7,465 bases of DNA from positions 1 to 7,465 of the forward strand of contig CAIUZX010000346.1 in assembly GCA_903903715.1 (NCBI GenBank), read 5' to 3'. The DNA comes from an uncultured Caulobacterales bacterium. Lineage in GTDB: Bacteria > Pseudomonadota > Alphaproteobacteria > Caulobacterales > Caulobacteraceae. The position numbers and the translations under genes are program-made. Shown here piece after piece: positions 1 to 7,249 of this stretch. Positions within the stretch are counted from its first letter, which is position 1. The number at the start of each line of letters is the position of its first letter. The notes beneath the pieces are model-generated. The model did not search any database and had not been told where the DNA came from. It was given only the letters and a program-made list of their open reading frames with translations.

Positions 1-1028
1 AGCGTGCATGCAAGGTGCATGGCCAGCCGCAGGCTCGTCACGGGGGACGTGCCCGGATTCAAGTCGGTAGCGACCGCCATCGTGAGACCGATCTGTCGCA
101 TACGCTCGACGGGCGGCCGCTTCGTCTCCCGCAGCACATAGTAGGCGCCGGGAAGCAGCATGGCGACGACACCAGCACGCTGCATCGCCTGCAAGCCTGC
201 TTCTGATGCGTGCTCGAGGTGATCCGCCGATAGGGCGCAAAATTCCGCCGCCAGCGCCGCGCCGCCGCCATCGCTGAGCTGATCGGCGTGCAACTTGACC
301 GGAAGGCCTTGCGCCCGTGCGACGGAAAATACGGCGCGCGTCTCATCCGCCGTGAAAGCGATCCCCTCGCAAAAGGCGTCGACTGCATCAGCAAGTCCCG
401 CGGCAGCGACGTCTGGAATGATCAAATCGATGATCTCTTGAACATAGGCGGCCCTGTTATCGCGATATTCCGGAGGCAGGGTGTGTGCGGCGAGCAGGGT
501 CGTTCGAACCCGCACAGGTCGAAGTCCGCCCAGTCGCCGGGCTGCGCGCAACATCTTGGTCTCGTCCGCCAGATTGAGTCCGTAGCCGGACTTGATCTCC
601 ACCGTCGTCACGCCGTCCGCCAGAAGGGCGTCCAATCTCGGCAGGGACTGCGCCACCAGTTCATCTTCTCTGGCGGCGCGGGTCGCCTTGACGCTGGACA
701 CGATCCCGCCCCCTTGGCGCGCGATCTCTTCGTAAGGGGCGCCGGAGAGACGTAGCCCCCACTCCGCCGCCCGATCTCCGCCGAAGACGAGATGCGTGTG
801 AGCGTCGATCAGGCCAGGCGTGATCAACCGCCCCTCCATCTCCTCGACCTGAGTGGCGCGCCCCAAGAGGTCAGCGGGTAAATCAACCGAGGCCCCGATC
901 CAAAGAATGCGCTCGCCTTCGGCGACAAGGGCGCCATTCCTGATCACACCGCAGCCGGATAGGTCGCTGTCACATGTCGCCAGGGTCGCCCCGCGCCATA
1001 TGCGCAGGTCTGTGAATGTCGCCGTCAC
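1..1028 (-). CDS. hutI: Imidazolonepropionase HutI, 3' end beyond the window
   Basis: HutI (EC 3.5.2.7) is a cytoplasmic metal-dependent amidohydrolase that opens the ring of 4-imidazolone-5-propionate to give N-formimino-L-glutamate, step three of histidine breakdown. The frame stays open from a GTG at 1026-1028 to the left edge, giving 342 codons of a family usually a little over 400 residues, so about 60 C-terminal residues are missing. Visible motifs: LITPGLIDAHTHLVFGG with metal ligands H77 and H79, EIKSGYGL at 144-151, H182 in the AAHT motif, KLHADQ with H247, DHLEH with H270, and ATDLNPG with D322. The spacing H247-H270-D322 matches what I recall for the Bacillus enzyme. GTG was chosen because the protein begins at the expected N-terminal strand and a Shine-Dalgarno GGGAGAG (complement of 1035-1041) lies 6 bases upstream; no in-frame ATG fits. 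It is divergent from hutF, so the two probably share control by HutC. Confidence 0.96.
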   Translation of the reverse strand, partial: MTATFTDLRIWRGATLATCDSDLSGCGVIRNGALVAEGERILWIGASVDLPADLLGRATQVEEMEGRLITPGLIDAHTHLVFGGDRAAEWGLRLSGAPYEEIARQGGGIVSSVKATRAAREDELVAQSLPRLDALLADGVTTVEIKSGYGLNLADETKMLRAARRLGGLRPVRVRTTLLAAHTLPPEYRDNRAAYVQEIIDLIIPDVAAAGLADAVDAFCEGIAFTADETRAVFSVARAQGLPVKLHADQLSDGGGAALAAEFCALSADHLEHASEAGLQAMQRAGVVAMLLPGAYYVLRETKRPPVERMRQIGLTMAVATDLNPGTSPVTSLRLAMHLACT

Positions 1029-1104
1029 TCTTGTCTCTCCCGCCGGGGTCTTGGCAGCATGGTCGCGATACCGCACAGTTGTCTAGACAGACGGGAGACG
1101 GTGC
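1029..1104. promoter_or_regulatory. Divergent hutI/hutF control region
   Basis: These 76 bases separate the GTG of hutI from the ATG of hutF and must hold both promoters and both ribosome-binding sites. Towards hutF, TTGGCA at 1051-1056 could be a -35 box, with a poor -10 candidate around 1074-1080; the candidate HutC operator at 1079-1090 would then sit at the transcription start. No convincing -10 was found for hutI. A lone half-site-like TTGTCT lies at 1031-1036, next to the hutI ribosome-binding site. The location between divergent genes makes a control role near certain, but the individual promoter boxes are guesses. Confidence 0.6.
1079..1090. promoter_or_regulatory. Candidate HutC operator 1 (hutI/hutF)
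   Basis: TTGTCTAGACAG is an imperfect dyad in which five of six base pairs match, with a perfect GTCTAGAC core at 1081-1088. The same CTAGAC-centred core is the established recognition sequence of related HutC/NagR/DasR-subfamily GntR regulators (for example the TGGTCTAGACCA-type sites of NagR and DasR). A near copy occurs before hutU at 2441-2452. With a HutC gene in the locus, binding by HutC and release by urocanate is the natural inference. It lies 14 bases before the hutF start, where a bound repressor would block hutF initiation and probably hutI. Confidence 0.6.
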
Positions 1105-2448
1105 ATGTCCGCCTATTGGGTATCACAAGCGAAACTGGCGAGCGGCTGGCGCCAAAATGTTCGGATCGAGTGTGACGTCCACGGCTTGATTGAAAGCGTG
1201 ACGCCGGAAGGATCTAAGGAGGGGGCCGAATGCTTCGACGGAGCTTGCCTGCCAGCGCCCTCCAACGTGCACAGTCACGCGTTCCAGCGCGCCATGGCTG
1301 GCCTCGCGGAACTCTCGAACGGCGGGCGGGACGATTTCTGGAGCTGGCGCGAGCGGATGTACGCCTTTCTGGCGCGCCTGGATCCGGATGATCTTCAGGC
1401 CATCGCAGCTCAAGCCTATGTGGAAATGCTGAAGGGCGGGTACGGTGCGGTCGCTGAGTTCCACTACATCCACCGGACACCGGAGGGCGGGTGGTACGAG
1501 GACAAGGCCGCCTGCGCGCTGGCGGTTGCTGAAGGGGCGGCAATCGCGGGGCTGGATCTTGTCTTCGCTCCTTGCGTCTATCTGACCGCTGGCTTCGACG
1601 GCGCACCGCTTCAGCCTCAACAAAAGCGTTTCCAGGCGGGGCCCGAAGACATTGCCGACATTCGTGGCGCGCTAAAGCGACGCGGCGTCCGAACCGCTCT
1701 TGCGCTCCACAGCCTTCGAGCCGTGCCCGCGGACCGGATCGCTGAGGCGCTGGCCGGAACGCCCGCAGGGCCGGTGCACATGCACGTCGCCGAGCAGGTC
1801 GGAGAGGTCGAGGCCTGCATGAGCGCGACGGGTCGCCGGCCGGTCGAGCATCTCTTTGATCTCGCAAACGTAGATACACGTTGGTGTCTGGTCCACGCGA
1901 CCCACATGACGCCGGAGGAGACTTCGAGGGTCAGCAGAAGTGGCGCGGTCGCGGGACTGTGTCCGACGACCGAAGGCAACCTCGGCGATGGGTTTTTTGA
2001 TTTTCCGGGGCTCGAGGCCCATTCGGGGGTGTTCGGGGTCGGAACGGATAGTCACGTCAGTCTGGAGGTGGTCGAAGAGCTCCGCTGGCTTGACTACGGA
2101 TGGCGACTTCGCCAGCAGCGTCGTTTCGCGGAGGGACGCGCCGGACATCGCGGGGCGGATCTGTGGATGCGCGCCGTCGCCGGTGGGGCCCGCGCGTTGG
2201 GCGAAGCCCATTGCGGGTTGGAACCCGGCGCAAAAGCGAACTTTCTGATCCTGGATAGTGACCATCCAAGCCTTGCAGGTCGTCAGGGGGACGCCTTGAT
2301 CGACAGCCTCGTCTTCTGTCGACATGGCGTTTCGCCCATCGAGACCGTTATTTCAAATGGGGTTGCCGTCGTGCGCGAAGGTCGTCACGCCGAGGAAGAT
2401 CGGGTCGCCGACGCCTATCGCAGAACGATGCGCAAGCTGGTTGCCTAG
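1105..2448 (+). CDS. hutF: Formimidoylglutamate deiminase HutF
   Basis: HutF (EC 3.5.3.13) hydrolyses N-formimino-L-glutamate to N-formyl-L-glutamate and ammonia, step four of the five-step pathway. The 447-residue length is normal for this amidohydrolase-superfamily enzyme. Visible motifs: NVHSHAFQRAMAGL with metal-site H56 and H58 and substrate-side Q61; WSWRERMY with R82; FHYIHR around Y121; LHSLRAV with H202; HMHVAEQ with H227 and E230; VHATHMT with H264 and H267; and GTDSHVS with D315, the catalytic metal-bound aspartate. The long N-terminal part before the HSH motif and the C-terminal segment (LILDSDHPSL, SLVFC) complete the amidohydrolase fold. The ATG is preceded by GGGAG at 1093-1097 with 7-base spacing. 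It is the first gene of the plus-strand run and the immediate downstream enzyme for the product of divergent hutI. Its stop codon lies inside candidate operator 2. Confidence 0.96.
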   Translation: MSAYWVSQAKLASGWRQNVRIECDVHGLIESVTPEGSKEGAECFDGACLPAPSNVHSHAFQRAMAGLAELSNGGRDDFWSWRERMYAFLARLDPDDLQAIAAQAYVEMLKGGYGAVAEFHYIHRTPEGGWYEDKAACALAVAEGAAIAGLDLVFAPCVYLTAGFDGAPLQPQQKRFQAGPEDIADIRGALKRRGVRTALALHSLRAVPADRIAEALAGTPAGPVHMHVAEQVGEVEACMSATGRRPVEHLFDLANVDTRWCLVHATHMTPEETSRVSRSGAVAGLCPTTEGNLGDGFFDFPGLEAHSGVFGVGTDSHVSLEVVEELRWLDYGWRLRQQRRFAEGRAGHRGADLWMRAVAGGARALGEAHCGLEPGAKANFLILDSDHPSLAGRQGDALIDSLVFCRHGVSPIETVISNGVAVVREGRHAEEDRVADAYRRTMRKLVA

Positions 2449-2452
2449 ACAA
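2441..2452. promoter_or_regulatory. Candidate HutC operator 2 overlapping the hutF stop
   Basis: TTGCCTAGACAA is a dyad with five of six matched pairs; with flanking G and C (2440-2453) six of seven pairs match. It shares GTTGYCTAGACA with operator 1 in the hutI/hutF gap. The hutF stop codon TAG (2446-2448) is part of its core. TTGCCT (2441-2446), 17 bases, then TAACCT (2464-2469) could be weak -35 and -10 boxes, which would put the operator on the -35 of an internal promoter for hutU-hutG-hutH. Repressor binding is inferred from the repeat and the neighbouring hutC gene; the promoter boxes are only partial matches. Confidence 0.55.
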
Positions 2453-2496
2453 CTACTGAGGCCTAACCTTTGTCCGCTTCAAGAGGACGATCGCCG

Positions 2497-4185
2497 ATGA
2501 CCCGCCCTGACGACTTCATGCAAAACCGCCGTATTGTTCGCAGTCCCCGGGGTTCGAAGAAGACGTGCAAGACCTGGGTGGCGGAAGCCGCGCTGCGCAT
2601 GTTGATGAACAATCTGGACCCCGAAGTGGCGGAAAATCCCGACGCTCTGGTGGTCTATGGCGGCATCGGCCGAGCGGCGCGGAACTGGGCGGCGTTTGAC
2701 GCCATTGTCGCCGCCCTCCAACGGCTCGAAGCCGACGAGACCCTATTGATCCAGTCGGGCAAGCCGGTGGCTGTCTTCCGCACCCACGAAGACGCGCCCC
2801 GCGTTCTCATTGCAAACTCCAATCTGGTGCCCCGATGGGCGACCTGGGAGCACTTCAACGAACTCGATCGCAAGGGCCTGATGATGTACGGCCAGATGAC
2901 GGCCGGATCCTGGATCTACATCGGCAGTCAGGGCATCGTGCAGGGCACGTACGAAACCTTCGTCGAGGCCGGGCGTCAGCACTACGGCGGCGATTGGACC
3001 GGTCGGTGGATTCTCACGGCGGGCCTCGGCGGGATGGGCGGCGCCCAACCCCTGGCCGCCACGATGGCGGGAGCCTCGTGCCTCGCCGTCGAGTGCCGCC
3101 CGCAGAGTGTGCAAAAGCGCCTGGACACACGCTATCTCGACCGAGCGACCGAGGATCTGGATCAAGCCCTGACCTGGATGGAGGAGGCGAAGACAACGGG
3201 CAAACCCGTCTCAGTCGGCCTCCTCGGCAATGCGGCGGACGTGTTCCCGGAACTTGTCAGGCGCGGCGTGAAGCCGGACCTTGTGACCGACCAGACCTCG
3301 GCGCACGACCCGATCAACGGCTATCTTCCTAGGGGCTGGAAGCTCGGGGACTGGGACAGCAAACGTGAGACCGATCCTAAGGCGGTTGAAACGGCGTCCC
3401 GCACATCGATGGCCGAGCACGTGAAGGCCATGCTCGATTTCCAGCGCATGGGCGTGCCGACCGTCGATTACGGCAACAATATCCGCCAGATGGCCAAGGA
3501 GGCGGGGGTCGCCGACGCCTTCGATTTTCCAGGCTTCGTTCCGGCCTATGTCCGGCCGCTGTTCTGTGAAGGCAAAGGGCCGTTCCGCTGGGCGGCCCTG
3601 TCCGGGGACCCGGCGGACATTGCGCGCACTGACGCCAAGGTGCGCGAACTGATGCCGCACGACGCGCATCTGCAGCGCTGGCTGGACATGGCCTCCGAAC
3701 GGATCGCGTTCCAGGGCCTTCCCGCGCGGATCTGCTGGCTCGGCCTTGGGGATCGACACCGGATCGGTCTCGCCTTCAATGACATGGTGCGCAAAGGCGA
3801 GGTGTCCGCGCCGATCGTCATCGGACGGGACCATCTGGACACCGGCTCGGTCGCCAGCCCCAATCGCGAGACGGAGGGGATGCTTGACGGATCGGACGCC
3901 GTGTCGGACTGGCCGCTTCTGAACGCGCTCCTGTCGACCGCGGGCGGCGCAAGCTGGGTGTCGTTGCACCATGGCGGCGGGGTCGGCATGGGCTTCTCGC
4001 AGCATGCCGGCATGGTCATCGTGGCGGACGGGTCCGAGGCCGCCGACCGGCGTCTCGAACGCGTGTTGTGGAATGATCCGGCTATCGGCGTCATTCGTCA
4101 CGCCGACGCGGGCTATAAGGTGGCGCAAGCCTGCGCCGATCGGCACGGTCTCGATCAGCCCATGCTGGACCGGAACAGGACATGA
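2497..4185 (+). CDS. hutU: Urocanate hydratase HutU
   Basis: HutU (urocanase, EC 4.2.1.49) uses tightly bound NAD+ as an electrophile to hydrate urocanate to 4-imidazolone-5-propionate, step two of the pathway, in the cytoplasm. From this ATG the protein has 562 residues, the usual bacterial size. Visible motifs: YGGIGRAARNW at 54-64; GQMTAGSWIYIGSQGIVQGTYET from about 132; the glycine-rich nucleotide-binding TAGLGGMGGAQPL at 174-186; DQTSAHDP at 265-272; DYGNNIRQMA at 324-333; the conserved cysteine of ARICWLGLGDR at C413; RDHLDTGSVASPNRETE at 444-460; and HHGGGVGMGFSQHAGM at 491-506. The frame also opens at a TTG at 2470, but ATG 2497 is preferred because AGAGGA (2482-2487) lies 9 bases upstream and the protein then begins as family members do. 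It follows hutF after 48 bases and overlaps hutG by ATGA. Confidence 0.98.
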   Translation: MTRPDDFMQNRRIVRSPRGSKKTCKTWVAEAALRMLMNNLDPEVAENPDALVVYGGIGRAARNWAAFDAIVAALQRLEADETLLIQSGKPVAVFRTHEDAPRVLIANSNLVPRWATWEHFNELDRKGLMMYGQMTAGSWIYIGSQGIVQGTYETFVEAGRQHYGGDWTGRWILTAGLGGMGGAQPLAATMAGASCLAVECRPQSVQKRLDTRYLDRATEDLDQALTWMEEAKTTGKPVSVGLLGNAADVFPELVRRGVKPDLVTDQTSAHDPINGYLPRGWKLGDWDSKRETDPKAVETASRTSMAEHVKAMLDFQRMGVPTVDYGNNIRQMAKEAGVADAFDFPGFVPAYVRPLFCEGKGPFRWAALSGDPADIARTDAKVRELMPHDAHLQRWLDMASERIAFQGLPARICWLGLGDRHRIGLAFNDMVRKGEVSAPIVIGRDHLDTGSVASPNRETEGMLDGSDAVSDWPLLNALLSTAGGASWVSLHHGGGVGMGFSQHAGMVIVADGSEAADRRLERVLWNDPAIGVIRHADAGYKVAQACADRHGLDQPMLDRNRT

Positions 4186-5000
4186 GTTCGCCTACAGACT
4201 ATCGTCTGACAGAGCGCGCAGGGCCGCTCATCCTCTCTTCGCCCCATCCGGGGCGCCTCATTCCTCCCAAACTCGCCGAGCGAATGACTCCGGAGGCGTT
4301 AGTCCAGCTGGACGCCGACCACCGCGTGGATGAACTGTACGATATGGCCGAGGCCCTCGACGCCTCAAGCCTGGCGGCTGTCTGGTCGAGATATGTGGTG
4401 GACCTTAATCGACCGCCGGACGACGCTCCGCTCTACCCAGGGCAAATCGGTAGTGGCCTTGTCCCGACCGAACGGTTCGACGGCGCGCCGCTCTATCAGC
4501 CAGGAAAGGCGCCGACTCAGAAAGAAGCCGAAAATCGGATCGAACGGTACTGGCGCCCCTACCACCAAACGCTGGAACGCTTGATCGCGACAGCGGTGGA
4601 GCGCCATGGTTATTGTCTCCTGTGGGACTGCCACTCGATCGATCCGATTTCGCCGCGGCTATTCGACGGGCGATTGCCGGATCTCAATCTCGGATCCTAC
4701 GACGGTCGCGCCTGTCCATCAGGGCTGGCGCAGGCGGTTCATGGTGGCGCCTCGGCGATCTTGACGTTCACCTCCGTACTGGACGGCCGATTCAAGGGCG
4801 GCTTCATCACGCGCCGCTATGGCCAGCCGGAACGCAAGGTCTTCGCACTCCAGCTCGAGCTTTCCTATTCAACTTACCTGCAGGACGGACCGCCGCATGC
4901 AGATGGGCCATTGCTTGATCCGGACCGGGTCGCCCGCCTGAAGCCTGTCCTAAGGTCCATGCTTGAGACCTTTTTGAATGAGGCGCCGCGCCATGTCTGA
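4182..5000 (+). CDS. hutG: N-formylglutamate deformylase HutG
   Basis: HutG of this type (EC 3.5.1.68) hydrolyses N-formyl-L-glutamate to glutamate and formate, the last step of the five-step pathway, so it pairs with HutF. The 272-residue length is normal for the FGase family. Visible motifs: LILSSPHPGRLIP at 17-28 (many relatives have PHSG or PHAG; here the third residue is proline), the acidic/histidine segment LDADHRVDELYD at 43-54 that likely provides metal ligands, RYVVDLNRPP at 70-79, LLWDCHSI with H151, LNLGSYDGRACP at 168-179, and GRFKGGFITRRYGQP followed by FALQLELSYSTYL at 221-233. The start ATG overlaps the hutU stop as ATGA, with CGGAA (4171-4175) upstream, implying translational coupling. 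The gene is unrelated to the arginase-like formiminoglutamase sometimes also called HutG. Confidence 0.95.
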   Translation: MSSPTDYRLTERAGPLILSSPHPGRLIPPKLAERMTPEALVQLDADHRVDELYDMAEALDASSLAAVWSRYVVDLNRPPDDAPLYPGQIGSGLVPTERFDGAPLYQPGKAPTQKEAENRIERYWRPYHQTLERLIATAVERHGYCLLWDCHSIDPISPRLFDGRLPDLNLGSYDGRACPSGLAQAVHGGASAILTFTSVLDGRFKGGFITRRYGQPERKVFALQLELSYSTYLQDGPPHADGPLLDPDRVARLKPVLRSMLETFLNEAPRHV

Positions 5001-6516
5001 GACCTTGATGATCACACCCGGCCAAATGCGACTGGGTGACCTCGAAAAGGTGTATCGGTCGAACTGTCGGCTGATGCTCGCGGATGGTGTGATGGGCCCC
5101 GTCGCCAAGGCGGCCAGCGTCGTCGCTCGCGCAGCTGAGGGCGACGCAGCCGTCTATGGCGTCAACACCGGTTTCGGTTTGCTCGCCCGCCAACGGATCG
5201 CCCCCGATGCGCTTCGCCAATTGCAGACCAATCTGGTCCTGAGCCATGCCGCCGGTACGGGCGAGCGATTGTCGGCAAAAATTGTCAGACTGATTATTGC
5301 GCTGAAGATCAACAGCCTCGCACGGGGACATTCTGGCGTGCGACCGGATGTGATCGCCGCGCTCCTTGCCTTGGTGGACCACGAGATCATCCCTTCCATT
5401 CCGGGCAAGGGCAGCGTCGGCGCATCCGGAGACCTTGCGCCGCTCGCTCATCTCGCCGCAACGCTGATCGGCGTCGGCGACGCCGAGTATCGGGGCCAAC
5501 TGATGCCCGCAGTCGAAGCCCTTTCATTAGCGGGCCTGGAGCCGTTGCCGCTCGAGGCTAAGGAAGGCCTGGCCCTCCTCAACGGAACCCAGGTTTCGAC
5601 CGCTCTTGCGCTAGCCGGACTGTTCGACACGGTTCAGGTGTTTGACGCCGCCGTTGTCTCCGGAGCCATGTCCGTCGACGCCGCGAGAGGTTCAGATGCG
5701 CCGTTTGATGATCGCATCCATGCGGTGCGCGGACACAGGGGACAGAGCGACGCGGCGGCCGTCTATCGCGATCTGTTAGGAGGTAGCGCCATTCGGGCAA
5801 GCCACGCGGAGTGCGACCGCGTTCAGGATCCCTATTGCCTAAGATGCCAGCCTCAGGTCATGGGCGCGTGCCTCGATCTTATCAGAAATTGCGCCGCAAC
5901 TCTGGTGATCGAGGCGAACGCGGTCACCGACAACCCGCTCGTCTTTCCCGAACAGGAAGAAATCTTGTCCGGCGGAAATTTCCATGCCGAGCCGGTGGCC
6001 TTCGCCGCGGACCAGCTCGCCTTGGTCCTGGCAGAGATCGGCAATCTATCTGAACGACGCATGGCGATGCTCGTCGACCCCAATCACAACGGCGGACTTC
6101 CCGCGTTCCTCGTTAACAACGGCGGGGAGAATTCGGGCTTCATGATCGCGCAGGTCACAGCGGCCGCACTCGCTTCTGAAAACAAGGGTCTGGCTCATCC
6201 TGCGAGCATCGACACCATTCCCACCAGCGCCAACCAGGAAGACCACGTCAGCATGGCGACCTGGGGCGCAAGACGACTGGGAGACATGACCGAGAACGCC
6301 CGCGCCATCGTCGCCCTCGAGCTCCTGGCCGCGGCGCAAGGGCTCGACTTTCATCGGCCACTTAAAAGTTCGGGTCGGCTTGAGCAGATTTGGTCGACCT
6401 TGCGAGTTCAGGTTCCATTTTTCGACAAGGACCGATTTTTCGCGCCGGACCTGGAGCGATCCAAGGCCTTGGTTGCGAAGGGAGCGATCACTTCAGGTCG
6501 GGAATGGCTGAGCTGA
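4993..6516 (+). CDS. hutH: Histidine ammonia-lyase HutH
   Basis: HutH (histidase, EC 4.3.1.3) removes ammonia from L-histidine to give trans-urocanate, the first step and the source of the inducer. From this ATG it has 507 residues, normal for the family. The Ala144-Ser145-Gly146 triad in GSVGASGDLAPLAH cyclises to the MIO cofactor. Other active-site signatures are VYGVNTGFG with Y55, LSHAAG with H85, LLNGTQ with N197, RVQDPYCLRCQPQV with Q278, Y281 and R284, SGGNFHAEP with F330, and TSANQEDHVSM with E416. An in-frame ATG at 4978 would add MRRRA, but 4993 is preferred because GAGG at 4980-4983 is then a ribosome-binding site 9 bases upstream. The start overlaps the end of hutG by 8 bases, so translation is probably coupled. 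Only 19 bases separate its stop from that of convergent hutC; a 4-pair GGCG/CGCC hairpin at 6517-6528 is too weak to call a terminator. Confidence 0.98.
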   Translation: MSETLMITPGQMRLGDLEKVYRSNCRLMLADGVMGPVAKAASVVARAAEGDAAVYGVNTGFGLLARQRIAPDALRQLQTNLVLSHAAGTGERLSAKIVRLIIALKINSLARGHSGVRPDVIAALLALVDHEIIPSIPGKGSVGASGDLAPLAHLAATLIGVGDAEYRGQLMPAVEALSLAGLEPLPLEAKEGLALLNGTQVSTALALAGLFDTVQVFDAAVVSGAMSVDAARGSDAPFDDRIHAVRGHRGQSDAAAVYRDLLGGSAIRASHAECDRVQDPYCLRCQPQVMGACLDLIRNCAATLVIEANAVTDNPLVFPEQEEILSGGNFHAEPVAFAADQLALVLAEIGNLSERRMAMLVDPNHNGGLPAFLVNNGGENSGFMIAQVTAAALASENKGLAHPASIDTIPTSANQEDHVSMATWGARRLGDMTENARAIVALELLAAAQGLDFHRPLKSSGRLEQIWSTLRVQVPFFDKDRFFAPDLERSKALVAKGAITSGREWLS

Positions 6517-6535
6517 GGCGTGTTCGCCGTCAGGA

Positions 6536-7249
6536 TCACGGTCGAGAAATGGCGCCCGACAGTTCGTAGGCGGATCCGGGGTATCGCAGTTTGACGTGAG
6601 TCACGACGGCAGTCTCAATCCACGTCGTCCGCTCAATCTCAAGGCACGGCTCACCGGAATTCAAATCCAGCAGTTTCCTGTCGATTTCACTCGCTTGCAC
6701 AGCTCGGATCACGTGGCTGCCATCCGGAAAGGGCGCACAGCCGCTCAGATGGGCGAAGGCCGATGTCACGGTGAAGTCCACATGCAAAAAGTTGGGCGCT
6801 ATGGCCGGGTTGACCAGTCGGTCCTCGAGCGCAATTGCAGCCCTCCCGGACATATGGACCGCCTGCAAGTGAAAAAGCTGGGCGTCTTGGGCCAAGCCAA
6901 AGATGCTACGTTCGGCTACGGTTGCGTCTCTGGCCTCGAGCGTAAGGAGCTCGATGCCATACTGCCCGCCGCGCGCTCGGATGTCCTCCGCTGGATCCGT
7001 CACATGAACCACCGTCAAGTGGGAACCCGGTCGGGCGACAAATGTGCCAAGCCCCTTGACCCGACGCAGTACGCCTTCCCTCGCCAATTCCGATAGCGCT
7101 GAATGCACGGTCATTCGGCTTACACCAAAAAACGCCATGAGCTGGTGTTCGGATGGTATGCGACTGCTCGGCCCCAAGGCGCCGCTTGTGATCCGATCAA
7201 GAACCCAAGTTCGAATTTCGCCTTTTCTGGTGGTTGCACTGTCAGACAT
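6536..7249 (-). CDS. hutC: Histidine-utilisation repressor HutC (GntR family, UTRA domain)
   Basis: This 237-residue protein is a GntR-family transcription factor of the HutC subfamily. The N-terminal winged helix-turn-helix spans roughly residues 8-73, with the hallmarks RIPSEHQLMAFFGVSRMTVHSALSELAREGVLRRVKGLGTFVA. The C-terminal UTRA ligand domain follows from about 95 to 235, ending in the typical pattern with EPCLEIERTTW and LRYPGSAYEL. HutC proteins repress hut genes and are released by urocanate; the setting inside a full hut locus supports this over other UTRA regulators. The recognition helix reads SRMTVHSAL where I recall SRMTVNRAL in relatives, so operator preference may differ. No strong Shine-Dalgarno precedes the ATG at 7247-7249. 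The gene is convergent with hutH and so is transcribed separately; its likely targets are the dyads at 1079-1090 and 2441-2452. Confidence 0.92.
   Translation of the reverse strand: MSDSATTRKGEIRTWVLDRITSGALGPSSRIPSEHQLMAFFGVSRMTVHSALSELAREGVLRRVKGLGTFVARPGSHLTVVHVTDPAEDIRARGGQYGIELLTLEARDATVAERSIFGLAQDAQLFHLQAVHMSGRAAIALEDRLVNPAIAPNFLHVDFTVTSAFAHLSGCAPFPDGSHVIRAVQASEIDRKLLDLNSGEPCLEIERTTWIETAVVTHVKLRYPGSAYELSGAISRP

Noticed and set aside
5..12. TGCATGCA, repeated at 7331-7338, as a shared regulatory site
   Set aside because: The first copy is within hutI coding sequence and 8-base palindromes of this kind recur by chance.
181..241. Possible frameshift in hutI
   Set aside because: On a careful re-read the frame continues without interruption through EFCALSADHLEH; the apparent shift was a counting slip.
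59..394. Minus-strand 111-residue frame and plus-strand frames at 288-755 and 853-1086
   Set aside because: They overlap the continuous hutI frame, which carries all family motifs; they are out-of-frame shadows of it.
1214..1879. 221-residue minus-strand frame inside hutF
   Set aside because: It is Arg- and Pro-rich with no recognisable domain, typical of an antisense frame in a high-GC gene; hutF explains the region.
3211..4146. 311-residue minus-strand frame inside hutU
   Set aside because: Long open antisense frames are common in GC-rich genes; the plus strand encodes a full urocanase with every motif intact.
6517..6528. Hairpin GGCG-TGTT-CGCC between hutH and hutC as a terminator
   Set aside because: It has only four base pairs and no T-tract on either strand.
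6596..7096. 166-residue plus-strand frame across hutC
   Set aside because: It is the antisense of a complete GntR/UTRA gene and has no recognisable features.
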